Of a stretch of DNA of 64,000 bases, positions 27,037 through 34,392 are shown one piece after another. How positions within the stretch are numbered: the first letter of the stretch is position 1; the number at the start of each line of letters is the position of its first letter. The notes under the pieces were generated by a model. The model did not search any database, had not been told where the DNA came from, and saw only the letters and a program-made list of their open reading frames with translations. The translations under genes and the position numbers were made by a program. This stretch comes from Candidatus Methanoperedens sp. (GTDB lineage Archaea > Halobacteriota > Methanosarcinia > Methanosarcinales > Methanoperedenaceae), in contig JAHFDG010000014.1 of the NCBI GenBank assembly GCA_023249105.1, forward strand, positions 1 to 64,000. Reading direction: 5' to 3'.

Positions 27037-27722
27037 TAGGACTTGATGTGGGCAGCACCACTGCAAAAACGGTCTGGATAGAGGATGGTGAAATTAAATA
27101 CCGGATAACAGCAGCCCATGACTGGAAAGAGCTTGTAAAGGGGTATGAAGAAAAAGATATAATCTCAACAGGATATTTCAGGCACTCGGTGCCCCATCGG
27201 GCATCAGTGACCGAAATAACCGCAGCGCAATTCGGGGTGAAACATTATTATCCGGACGTGGATGTGATTGTGGATATCGGCGGGCAGGATACAAAAGTGA
27301 TTGATGTAAGGAAAAACCAGTTCATAATCAACGATAAGTGCAGCGCAGGCACGGGGGCATTTCTTGAGTTTGTTGCAAATTACTTCAAAATCGACTTGAA
27401 AGACCTGGGTTCACTTCACAGCATGGCAAAGAGAATCCCCCAGATAAACAACACCTGCGGCGTGTTTGCGGTCTCGGAGATGATTTCGCAGCTTGTGGCA
27501 GGTTATTCAAAAGAGGAGGTTATTGCGGGGATGCATTACGCTTTTGCGCGCCGAATCTCGTTTATGATACCCGAGGCAAAGACGATTGTCCTTATTGGCG
27601 GCGCGGTTAAGAATAGTGGGATGGTCTCTGCTCTTCGGGATATCCTGAAAAAGGAAATACTGATACCTGATGAGCCCCAGATAGTGAATGCGCTGGGTGC
27701 GCTTGAGTATTATTCTGAGTAA
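27033..27722 (+). CDS. ATP-dependent activator of HgdB-type enzyme (BadF/BcrA/HgdC family)
   Basis: A 229-residue ASKHA-fold ATPase with the phosphate-1 loop GLDVGSTTAK at its start, phosphate-2 loop DIGGQDTK, DKCSAGTGAF and NNTCGVFAVSEM with the two cysteines that hold a [4Fe-4S] cluster between subunits of the dimer, and C-terminal LIGGAVKN. Such activators use ATP hydrolysis to push an electron into the partner cluster. GTG start at 27033 overlaps the stop of the partner gene (GTGA), so the two are made together. The reaction driven is unknown. Confidence 0.9.
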   Translation: MIGLDVGSTTAKTVWIEDGEIKYRITAAHDWKELVKGYEEKDIISTGYFRHSVPHRASVTEITAAQFGVKHYYPDVDVIVDIGGQDTKVIDVRKNQFIINDKCSAGTGAFLEFVANYFKIDLKDLGSLHSMAKRIPQINNTCGVFAVSEMISQLVAGYSKEEVIAGMHYAFARRISFMIPEAKTIVLIGGAVKNSGMVSALRDILKKEILIPDEPQIVNALGALEYYSE

Positions 27723-27755
27723 TGGCTTTTCAGCAATGGCACCGGTCGGGAGGCA

Positions 27756-28016
27756 TTAGTCATATACATGCTTTCTGTTACGTACGGATATAGCAAAAAT
27801 AAGTAGTTTTTCTTCCTGTATCTGATATAATATTCGATATTTCCCTACACGCCATGACCATAAATCCTTAAGTTTCCCCTTCAACTGCTTTCCTGCATGT
27901 GGATTCTCATTTAATTCCCTGAGACCTTCAACAACTCTATCCTGCAACACCTTTTCAAGTCGGGAGAAATCCCTATCGAATTTATGCGACAGAAGAAGGT
28001 TATATTTCATACCCAT
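27756..28016 (-). CDS. relE: RelE/ParE-family toxin
   Basis: An 86-residue RelE-superfamily protein: YNLLLSHKFDRDFSRLEKVLQ, then LKGKLKDLWSWRVGKYRILYQIQEEKLLIFAISVRNRKHVYD, which is the typical basic beta-sheet core ending in the H-x-x-Y/Y region. RelE proteins cleave mRNA on the ribosome. Its start overlaps the end of the antitoxin gene by 17 bases, the usual operon form. Confidence 0.88.
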   Translation of the reverse strand: MGMKYNLLLSHKFDRDFSRLEKVLQDRVVEGLRELNENPHAGKQLKGKLKDLWSWRVGKYRILYQIQEEKLLIFAISVRNRKHVYD

Positions 28017-28212
28017 GTTTCTTTAAAAAATCTTCGAACCTGACGACTCTACCAGCTTTGATATCCTGCAATCCCTCTTCTATTGCTTTCAAAGTCTCAC
28101 TATCGCTTAAGATTTCAAGTGTCTCTATCGCGGACTCTATTTCACCATCCACTCTTCTCAGGGTTTCAATAAAAACATCACTTGCAGATTCTGTTTCAGC
28201 CATAGTGTTCAT
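28000..28212 (-). CDS. Antitoxin of RelE-type module
   Basis: A 70-residue acidic helical protein ending in AGRVVRFEDFLKKHGYEI, a form common in antitoxins paired with RelE-like toxins. The ATG at 28212 is preferred: GGAG lies seven bases upstream, overlapping a TTG that would give four more residues. It is first in the two-gene operon with the toxin. Confidence 0.8.
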   Translation of the reverse strand: MNTMAETESASDVFIETLRRVDGEIESAIETLEILSDSETLKAIEEGLQDIKAGRVVRFEDFLKKHGYEI

Positions 28213-28238
28213 ATTTAACTCCAATATATTTTATTAGT

Positions 28239-28409
28239 CTATAATTTTGTATCTTCTTTAGTATTTAAATCCTTATTGCCTGAAATACTTTCCTCAACTA
28301 TTCTTATCTCATCCTCAGTCAGCCCATACAACCTGTAAACAATCGCATCAATCAGCCCATCGGTCGCCTCAATCCTCCTCAGAAGCGGCGCAAGCTTGTC
28401 TGCTGAGTT
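28239..28409 (-). pseudogene. C-terminal remnant of a Type IIG/Eco57I-like restriction-modification gene
   Basis: Directly after the aldolase stop codon, in the same frame, the minus strand encodes about 56 residues beginning NSADKLAPLLRRIEATDGLID and containing DAIVYRLYGLTEDEIRIVEES. This is the typical C-terminal end of large N6-adenine methylase/restriction enzymes (I-D-x-x-V-Y-x-L-Y-G-L-T-x-x-E-I-x-x-V-E). The rest of the gene is missing and there is no start codon. It sits beside the RelBE module, suggesting a former defence cluster now lost. Confidence 0.6.
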
Positions 28410-29546
28410 TTACCTCTTAATTACTTTTCTGACCAGACTCGCCGACCCCTTCGAACTGAACGCCCTGAAGAATATCAGGCTCTCAGCATACACAAGAGCC
28501 TCAATCGCTCTCTCCGTATCCTCATCCACGCTGTAAATCCTGTCAAAGAACTGTTTGATTGCGAACTTGCAATTGCTCATGAAGATTTGATTGTCTTTCT
28601 TCCCCGGGTTCTTCGGGCGGTGAGTCTCAACAGTCCAGTTCCACATATCCTTGTAAAGCTCTGGTTCATACACTTTCAGCACATTGAACACAATGTCCTG
28701 CCAGAAAGTAGCCACATTCCCCTTAATAATATCACCCTTGGGGAACTCAAGGTTAATGAGCTCTCTTGGCGTTCCTGTGATGCCGTGCTGCGCAATGCCC
28801 ACCTTTAAATTATTATCCCTCAAAGCCTTGGCTACCGCCTTTGTCTGCGGTATATTGATGGAGACCTGCTCAACCACGTTCCCGTGCTCGTCGTACACAT
28901 TCCCGTGCACGCTCCCGTTCGCGATGGCAATGACCTGAGGATAAACGCCATTCTCGTTCAGGGCTTTTATGAACACGACCGCTTCTTCCGGCTTTGTGAG
29001 CACAAGACCGTGCTCGTCCTTCCTTCCTATCTCGCCCACCTCGACCTCAAGCCCGAACTCCTTTCCTTTTATTCTTTTTTCGATGTATTTCGCCAATTCG
29101 GTGGTTACCCTGATATTCTTATCAAGCTCTTCCCGCAGGTTCTTTCCCTGAAAATTGAAAAGATGAGAGGCATCGATGGCAAACGATGTATAGCCTGCTT
29201 CTATCTGCGCATCGATCAGTTTTTTCGTGTCATCTATCTCCTTGGCATCGCCTGTCTTGATGGTGATATGGTCTGCATGGAGCGCCCAGATATCGCATTC
29301 CGTATCCTGTGCAGCCTTCTTTATCCTTTCAGAAAAAGTCTCTGGCGTAAGCCCGGTGTATCCGCCTTTTAAATCGCATTCTGAGCGCGCAAGTTCCATG
29401 AACACGGCGGAATCAGTATCCTTTGCAGCCCTGAAAATCCCGCGCGCCACTGTGGTAACCCGCGTATTTGTCGCCATGACAATCATTTTCCTGCCTGTGA
29501 TACTATTCAGAATGGTAGAACCCGGAATTGGTGCGAATTTGCTCAT
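28410..29546 (-). CDS. fba: Class II fructose-bisphosphate aldolase
   Basis: A 378-residue zinc-dependent aldolase of gluconeogenesis/glycolysis that joins dihydroxyacetone phosphate with glyceraldehyde 3-phosphate. Metal and phosphate sites are visible in WALHADHITIK, LEVEVGEIGRKDE, ANGSVHGNVYDE and AQHGITGTPRELI. The ATG at 29546 has GGAGG six bases upstream and gives the family start; the longer frame would overlap the preceding gene. It follows the fructose-1,6-bisphosphatase stop by 22 bases, so the two successive steps of gluconeogenesis are in one operon. Many archaea use a bifunctional aldolase/phosphatase; here two separate bacterial-type enzymes are used. Confidence 0.9.
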   Translation of the reverse strand: MSKFAPIPGSTILNSITGRKMIVMATNTRVTTVARGIFRAAKDTDSAVFMELARSECDLKGGYTGLTPETFSERIKKAAQDTECDIWALHADHITIKTGDAKEIDDTKKLIDAQIEAGYTSFAIDASHLFNFQGKNLREELDKNIRVTTELAKYIEKRIKGKEFGLEVEVGEIGRKDEHGLVLTKPEEAVVFIKALNENGVYPQVIAIANGSVHGNVYDEHGNVVEQVSINIPQTKAVAKALRDNNLKVGIAQHGITGTPRELINLEFPKGDIIKGNVATFWQDIVFNVLKVYEPELYKDMWNWTVETHRPKNPGKKDNQIFMSNCKFAIKQFFDRIYSVDEDTERAIEALVYAESLIFFRAFSSKGSASLVRKVIKR

Positions 29547-29568
29547 AATCCTCCTTCCCTGATTGTCA

Positions 29569-30459
29569 TCATTGTGCCATAAACTTTTCAGCCATTTCGA
29601 TTTCCTTTTTTCCTCCTGCATATATGGGTGTGAGGTCATCGATGGCTTTCGGCTTGACGGACAGGATATTTATTTTCCCATTGCTGATTGCCCCGCCTGC
29701 ATCGGTTATTATTTTTCCCATCGGGTTTGCCTCAAACAGTAACCGCAGCTTTCCTTTTTCTTTTCCCCGGAATCCCGGATAGGTGAACACACCGCCTTTG
29801 TGGAGAATCTGGTGCATATCAGCCACGAAAGAGCCGGAAAAGCGCAGTTTGTAACCTTCCGCCTCAAGATTATCGATAAACTTTGCATGCATGGGCAGGT
29901 AATCTTTCCTGAGGGCGCCGGGTGCGTACAGCTTGCCATCCGGGATTTTGATATCTCTCTGTGTAAGAGTGAACACGCCCTTTTCATCCATAACAAAATC
30001 ATGCACCCCGTTTCCGGTCGTCAGCGTCAGCGTGGTAAGAGGTCCGTAAAGGATGTACATTGCGGCAATCATGGTATTGCCGGGCGCGAGCACGTTGCCC
30101 GGATAAATTCCGATAATCGTCCCGACTGCAAGATTCACGTCAATCAAAGAAGAGCCGTCAAGCGGGTCGATGACAACACCAAAATTGTTTTTAGGATTTT
30201 CAATCTCGATAATACCGGGCTGTTCCTCAGTTGCTATATACCGCACCAGCCTCGTTTTTTTAAGACCGTTAATTAAAACATCATCCGCCCATTTATCAAG
30301 AGCCATCTGCTCTTCGCCGTAAATGTTTTTTGTCCCGGCTTTATCCTGGCTTCGCAGGAAGCCGTTCTTTATTGTTTTTCCCTGCTCGCTGAAGAACAGT
30401 ATCAATTCTGATAATCCGGCATCGGTCTTGCTCTGTAAAAGGAAATCTTTCAGGTTAAT
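29569..30459 (-). CDS. fbp: Class I fructose-1,6-bisphosphatase, probable non-ATG start
   Basis: Hydrolyses fructose 1,6-bisphosphate to fructose 6-phosphate. Clear motifs: [29 protein letters not shown] (metal site), [13 protein letters not shown] and [13 protein letters not shown]. The first possible standard start, TTG at 30405, would remove the N-terminal helix that homologues need; the frame continues upstream as [19 protein letters not shown], which aligns with the normal N-terminus, back to a stop at 30487-30489. No ATG, GTG or TTG lies in that stretch. An ATT at 30457-30459, preceded by GAGGATGA, is the best candidate start, giving 296 residues; CTG at 30451-30453 or a base error are alternatives. 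First gene of the operon with fba. Confidence 0.85.
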   Translation of the reverse strand: MNLKDFLLQSKTDAGLSELILFFSEQGKTIKNGFLRSQDKAGTKNIYGEEQMALDKWADDVLINGLKKTRLVRYIATEEQPGIIEIENPKNNFGVVIDPLDGSSLIDVNLAVGTIIGIYPGNVLAPGNTMIAAMYILYGPLTTLTLTTGNGVHDFVMDEKGVFTLTQRDIKIPDGKLYAPGALRKDYLPMHAKFIDNLEAEGYKLRFSGSFVADMHQILHKGGVFTYPGFRGKEKGKLRLLFEANPMGKIITDAGGAISNGKINILSVKPKAIDDLTPIYAGGKKEIEMAEKFMAQ

Positions 30460-30554
30460 GCTCTCATCCTCTTGTTTTTGTTGATTTCAATTTAAGCAAT
30501 CAGGCTCTAAATAGTTATCGTTTTATGCCCCGCGTTTGTTTCAATCAAGAAAAA

Positions 30555-30588
30555 TTTATATACCGTTGATTTTAATAAAGAAACAGGT
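30555..30588 (+). promoter_or_regulatory. TATA-type promoter and ribosome-binding site
   Basis: TTTATATA at 30555-30562 is a good archaeal TATA box, and AGGTG at 30585-30589 is a ribosome-binding site 11 bases before the ATG at 30600. The gap 30460-30599 is shared with the divergent fbp operon. Confidence 0.5.
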
Positions 30589-30599
30589 GTTAAAATATT

Positions 30600-30956
30600 A
30601 TGGGCATATTTGAAAGAATGAACCTAAAGGATTACAAAACAGTCGGGTACGTTTTGCTTATTGCAGGCCTGATTATGATAATCTATTCTGTCTTATCCAT
30701 GTATAGTGTTTATACGGGAGGCTCACCCGCGCCGCCGGTAATCACGATGAACAGCGTCAGCATCTCGCTTCCGACAGGCCCCGGCATTCCGCCTGTGCAG
30801 ACCGAGCTTATTTCAGGCATTCAATCAAGCAAGCTTGTGAACATGGGGATATGGTTTGCACTTATGACATTTGTTGCCTCAGCGGGCGGCAGGATCGGAG
30901 GGCTGGGCACCAAGCTGATACGTGAGATAAAGGTCGAAGTAAAGCACGAAGATTAA
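30600..30956 (+). CDS. Two-TM membrane protein
   Basis: A 118-residue protein. Hydrophobic helices lie at about residues 15-38 and 78-98, separated by a Pro/Ser-rich external loop (GGSPAPPVITMNSVSISLPTG), and a basic amphipathic C-terminus follows (GTKLIREIKVEVKHED). No family function is recognised. It is followed after 27 bases by another small membrane protein on the same strand. Confidence 0.7.
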   Translation: MGIFERMNLKDYKTVGYVLLIAGLIMIIYSVLSMYSVYTGGSPAPPVITMNSVSISLPTGPGIPPVQTELISGIQSSKLVNMGIWFALMTFVASAGGRIGGLGTKLIREIKVEVKHED

Positions 30957-30983
30957 ATATCAGTTCGATAGCAAAGACATCTG

Positions 30984-31310
30984 ATGAATAACCGGAAAAT
31001 AGCGATATTGGCGGCGCTTGGGGCAGTTTTTTTTGCTGCGGGATTGTATTTTGGCAACAACTCCTATGAATATCTCGGTATCGGAACCTGGTTTTCGGGT
31101 ATCATATACTACACGCTTTTCCGGGATTATAAGGAAGTAACCTCGCTGATTCTGGGCCTGATAATACTGCATACTGGTGTCATTTTGCTTCTTGTTGAAA
31201 AGCTCACGCATCCAAAATTGCTTGGATTTTTGGTCTTCACCGCGGGGATTATTGTTGTTTTAAATTCAGGTTTTTCGGATTACCTGAAAAGAAGAAAATC
31301 GAAAATATAA
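30984..31310 (+). CDS. Four-TM membrane protein
   Basis: A 108-residue, very hydrophobic protein with four helices (about residues 6-24, 30-47, 52-72 and 79-97) and a basic C-terminal tail LKRRKSKI that should face the cytoplasm. It probably shares a transcript with the preceding two-TM protein. Function unknown. It is the last gene before the AT-rich region. Confidence 0.7.
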   Translation: MNNRKIAILAALGAVFFAAGLYFGNNSYEYLGIGTWFSGIIYYTLFRDYKEVTSLILGLIILHTGVILLLVEKLTHPKLLGFLVFTAGIIVVLNSGFSDYLKRRKSKI

Positions 31311-31346
31311 AAAATTTTTAATATTCTCATATAATATAAAAAAATA

Positions 31347-32000
31347 AAAAATTCGGCACAATCCTAAAATCTAGTGATTTTGTAATTTTTCGCGAGGAAA
31401 TGTAAACCAATCTGGTAATAAATCAATCTCCATAAATCTCATTCACATAAAAACAGATCATTTTTCAGGTAAAAAGGCAAAATCAAACCGTATAATCGAC
31501 AGAAATCGATAGGCACTGCTACCACAACATGAAAATTACAAAAATACATTTCAATAATTTATAAAAGGTATAAAAACCATAAATCGTTCAAGGAGTGTTG
31601 GTTTTAGTTCATTGAACATTCCAGCCCTCTTCATCGAAGAAAGTTGTATCTGGTTAATAATGCCCATATCAGTCCTGAATTGTTTTTTCCTGTGAGTCTT
31701 AAGACTTGTAGAATAATAGTTTTCAATTGAATTATTAGTAGCAGGAGCCCCCTCAACAAAGTGGAACATTATAAAATTCTTCCAATTCTCCTTTATGCCG
31801 GTTGCAGTGTATTCAAAGTCGTTGCCAAACATCCCAAATGTGTTGGTTAAATTTGGGATATCAGATAGATTTTTAAATGTCGGAGATATAGTAACCATGT
31901 TGCTCAAGTAGTATCATTGCATTAAAGAATAAATAATTATTTATTGTGATGATATTACTTTATTGGTCATAACTGGAATATAGGACTGTGCCAAAAATTC
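31347..32000. mobile_element. Decayed insertion sequence with terminal repeats and 8-bp target duplication
   Basis: Imperfect 21-bp terminal inverted repeats lie at 31355-31375 (begins GGCACAATCCTA) and 31972-31992 (complement begins GGCACAGTCCTA), matching at about 17 positions. Directly outside them is the same octamer, AAAAATTC, at 31347-31354 and 31993-32000: a perfect 8-bp target-site duplication. The element is only 638 bp and contains the C-terminal part of a transposase at 31551-31907. GGCAC-type ends with an 8-bp duplication fit the IS6 family, though the family call is tentative. The internal parts outside the transposase fragment carry no gene. Confidence 0.75.
31551..31907 (-). 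pseudogene. Truncated transposase (C-terminal part)
   Basis: About 118 residues remain. The segment APATNNSIENYYSTSLKTHRK holds the N-x-x-E helix typical of the last acidic residue of a DDE transposase, followed by basic QFRTDMGIINQIQLSSMKRAG and a short tail. The parts with the two catalytic aspartates are missing, and the N-terminus begins in unrelated-looking sequence, so it cannot be active. It lies inside the inverted repeats at 31355 and 31992. Confidence 0.75.
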
Positions 32001-32048
32001 GGTGGATATGATGACATACTTTTAATTTAAATGCAAAACTTCATTTGA

Positions 32049-32879
32049 ATGAAGCATATAACGGTTAACAGAAAAATGTGTAAATATTGCATACTACATG
32101 GGAAAGGAAAAAAATGGTTCATAGAGGTAGAAAACTTTTCAAGGAATATGCTTGATGATTATCAACGAATGGAACTAATAGATGTGGCACTTCGATATGC
32201 GGCAGGCAAAAAACCCAAAATCACTCCGTTTTCATTAAAACTATATGCAAGCGAAGCAGTTTTACTAACTGCAATGCATGTTCCATTTATGAAAAATGCA
32301 GCACTATCGGAAGCAAACTCACTTCTTGAGAAATATCATTTTGGGCAGGTGCTGACCCTTGAAGAAACTTGCCAACTAGTTGAATGTGCTGGTCATATTG
32401 TCTTGTTTGATTGTCGTTGCCAGCGCATGGAGGCTAACAAGAAAATTGCCTGTTGTTTAGGAGTTGGTGCTTTTGGTGATCTGGCCGAAGATATGCCAGA
32501 GGTCGGTGCAAAGCGTCTGACTATTGATGAGGCAAAAGAGATTATAAAGCTTCACGATGCGTCGGGATGCTTCCACAGCCTATGGACTTTTAAAGTACCT
32601 TTTATAGGAACTATTTGTAACTGTGATTCTAAAGTCTGCCATGGTATCCGAGATATAAAAAGAGGAGCGACTCAAACATTGGTCAAGGGCCATTTCTATT
32701 CCTACTCTAATCAGAGTAAATGCATCATGTGCGGAAATTGTGTTAAAGCATGCATATTTAGTGTGAGAAAATACAGTAGAGAAGGGAGGCCAGAAGTAGA
32801 TCCAAGGGATTGTTTTGGATGTGGATTATGCAGAAATGTATGCGAATCGGGTGCAATAATTTTAAAAGATAAGGAATAA
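32049..32879 (+). CDS. Fe-S protein with C-terminal 2[4Fe-4S] ferredoxin domain
   Basis: A 276-residue soluble protein. The C-terminal 60 residues hold two classic ferredoxin motifs, CIMCGNCVKAC and CFGCGLCRNVC. The middle holds further cysteine groups, DCRCQRM, ACCLGVG and CNCDSKVCHG, which may bind another cluster or metal. The N-terminal part is helical. It could be an electron-transfer or reductase component; the partner is not clear. It begins 49 bases after the IS right end, in AT-rich sequence, and stands alone on its strand beside the divergent MFS gene. ATG at 32049 chosen; ATG at codon 10 is an alternative. Confidence 0.8.
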   Translation: MKHITVNRKMCKYCILHGKGKKWFIEVENFSRNMLDDYQRMELIDVALRYAAGKKPKITPFSLKLYASEAVLLTAMHVPFMKNAALSEANSLLEKYHFGQVLTLEETCQLVECAGHIVLFDCRCQRMEANKKIACCLGVGAFGDLAEDMPEVGAKRLTIDEAKEIIKLHDASGCFHSLWTFKVPFIGTICNCDSKVCHGIRDIKRGATQTLVKGHFYSYSNQSKCIMCGNCVKACIFSVRKYSREGRPEVDPRDCFGCGLCRNVCESGAIILKDKE

Positions 32880-32922
32880 AATATCGCCAGTCAAAATTAA
32901 ATATATAAATATATATTATTTT

Positions 32923-34059
32923 TTAATCAATTATTAAAAATAAAATTATTAATGTGTATATACTAAAAACAATTCCTAATATTGAAAGTAATGAGTAATT
33001 GCCCATATAACTCATTGTAATGCCTGTTATTATAGGTCCTGTAATTGAACCAAATCCAAATAATGATGTGAAAGTAGCATTGGACAGCCCTTGGTCTTTC
33101 TCAGATACCAAGTCACCTATCATAGAAAGAGAGACTGGATATATGGCGCTCATAAAAAATCCAGTAAACAAAGCAGATGCTTCTAAACCCAGATGCTCTC
33201 CTATACTCTGAAAAAAACTTAAAAGTATGAATGACACAAAACCAGTAAATAATAATATAGGTTTCTTACCTACAGAATCAGCAAGCATGCCGAAGGGAAC
33301 TTGTGCGAGAAGACCACCTATCATAAACAGTGAAATTAGAATCCCCATCGATAATCCTTCAATATCCATAGATTGCAGATATATTGGAAATAGAGCAACC
33401 AGCGAAGCTTCTGCGAATCCATATGTGAAAGATGAGGCAAGGGGTATTCTTAGTATAGATAATTGCTTGGAGAAATGTAATTTTAGAGGGTTGCTTGAAC
33501 TAATATGATTATTTAATGTTATATGCACAACCATAGCAGAAATGAGGCATGCAATCATTACGAATAAGAATGGAATAAATAAATGTTGTTGTGAAAAAGA
33601 CATTCCAACCATGGGGCCCCCAAATAATCCTAACCCTACAGACATCCCATAATAACCCATGTTTTTAGATCGCTCATTTTTATTACTTATTAAATTAATA
33701 TAGGTTTCAACGCCTATCCAAATAGCGGCACTTCCAATACCTTCAATAACCCTCAAGATAAAAAACGATTTCAAATCCGTGAGCATTGGTAATACGAGCA
33801 TAGTAGACCCGTATAAGATTAATCCAAGTGTGATTATTAACCTAGAACCTATTTTATCAATAGCTCTTCCGATTGGAATTGATGAGAACGTAAATGAAAC
33901 TGCCATTGTAGTAGCAATTAGGCCAATATCAAAAGAATTGGCTCCTGTTTTCTCAACTAAAAGTGGAATCAGAGGAATTACAATTCCAAATCCCAAACTA
34001 GAAATGAATAATGCGACATATATACTTAATAAATCTCTTTGCAATTTTATTTTATACAT
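32923..34059 (-). CDS. Major facilitator superfamily transporter
   Basis: A 378-residue, 12-helix MFS protein. The loop 2-3 signature is visible as GRAIDKIGSRLII, and its copy in the second half as GMLADSVGKKPILL. The overall layout resembles drug:proton antiporters of about 380-400 residues. It is encoded divergently from the radical-SAM/UbiA cluster across a 333-base regulatory region, so it may export the cluster's product; this is inference. Base composition is very AT-rich like its neighbours. Confidence 0.88.
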   Translation of the reverse strand: MYKIKLQRDLLSIYVALFISSLGFGIVIPLIPLLVEKTGANSFDIGLIATTMAVSFTFSSIPIGRAIDKIGSRLIITLGLILYGSTMLVLPMLTDLKSFFILRVIEGIGSAAIWIGVETYINLISNKNERSKNMGYYGMSVGLGLFGGPMVGMSFSQQHLFIPFLFVMIACLISAMVVHITLNNHISSSNPLKLHFSKQLSILRIPLASSFTYGFAEASLVALFPIYLQSMDIEGLSMGILISLFMIGGLLAQVPFGMLADSVGKKPILLFTGFVSFILLSFFQSIGEHLGLEASALFTGFFMSAIYPVSLSMIGDLVSEKDQGLSNATFTSLFGFGSITGPIITGITMSYMGNYSLLSILGIVFSIYTLIILFLIID

Positions 34060-34392
34060 ATTGCAAGACCTAATTGTTGTCTATATAAGATTTCCTATGA
34101 ATATAGTAGATAGACAAGTGATTAACAAGCGGTTAGTGCTTGCTGAAGGAAAAATCAGAAATAATCTTTAGCATAATAAGTCATAGTGACGTGGAAACTT
34201 CAATGATTTTAATAGATTTTAATGCCATTGCAATTTTTTAGCAACATTGCAATTTTGTAATTTTTTAGCAATATTATATACAGTTTAAGATATATACTCC
34301 TTCTATTATGTAGGGGAAGAAAATTAATTAAATCTAAGAAAGTGGAATTGTAATACGTGGGACGTATTAAATAAATTTTGTATGTGGTATTA
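34060..34392. promoter_or_regulatory. Divergent regulatory region with direct and inverted repeats
   Basis: A gene-free AT-rich stretch between the MFS gene and the radical SAM gene. It holds two direct copies of AATTTTTTAGCAA about 28 bases apart near 34234-34275, each next to a GCAATTTTG/TTGCAATTTT variant, and a perfect inverted repeat at 34351-34369. These look like operator or attenuator elements shared by the two transcripts. No regulator gene is adjacent. Confidence 0.45.
34351..34369. promoter_or_regulatory. Perfect inverted repeat TAATACGT-GGG-ACGTATTA
   Basis: Eight-base arms with a GGG centre, lying 24 bases before the ATG of the radical SAM gene. As RNA it would form a hairpin in the leader; as DNA it could be a dimer operator. 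Its place in the only GC-containing patch of the leader argues that it is functional. Confidence 0.5.

Noticed and set aside
31311-31550. 5' part of the transposase gene inside the IS remnant
   Set aside because: This side is downstream of the transposase fragment on its strand; no frame here resembles a transposase, so the missing N-terminal part is truly deleted.
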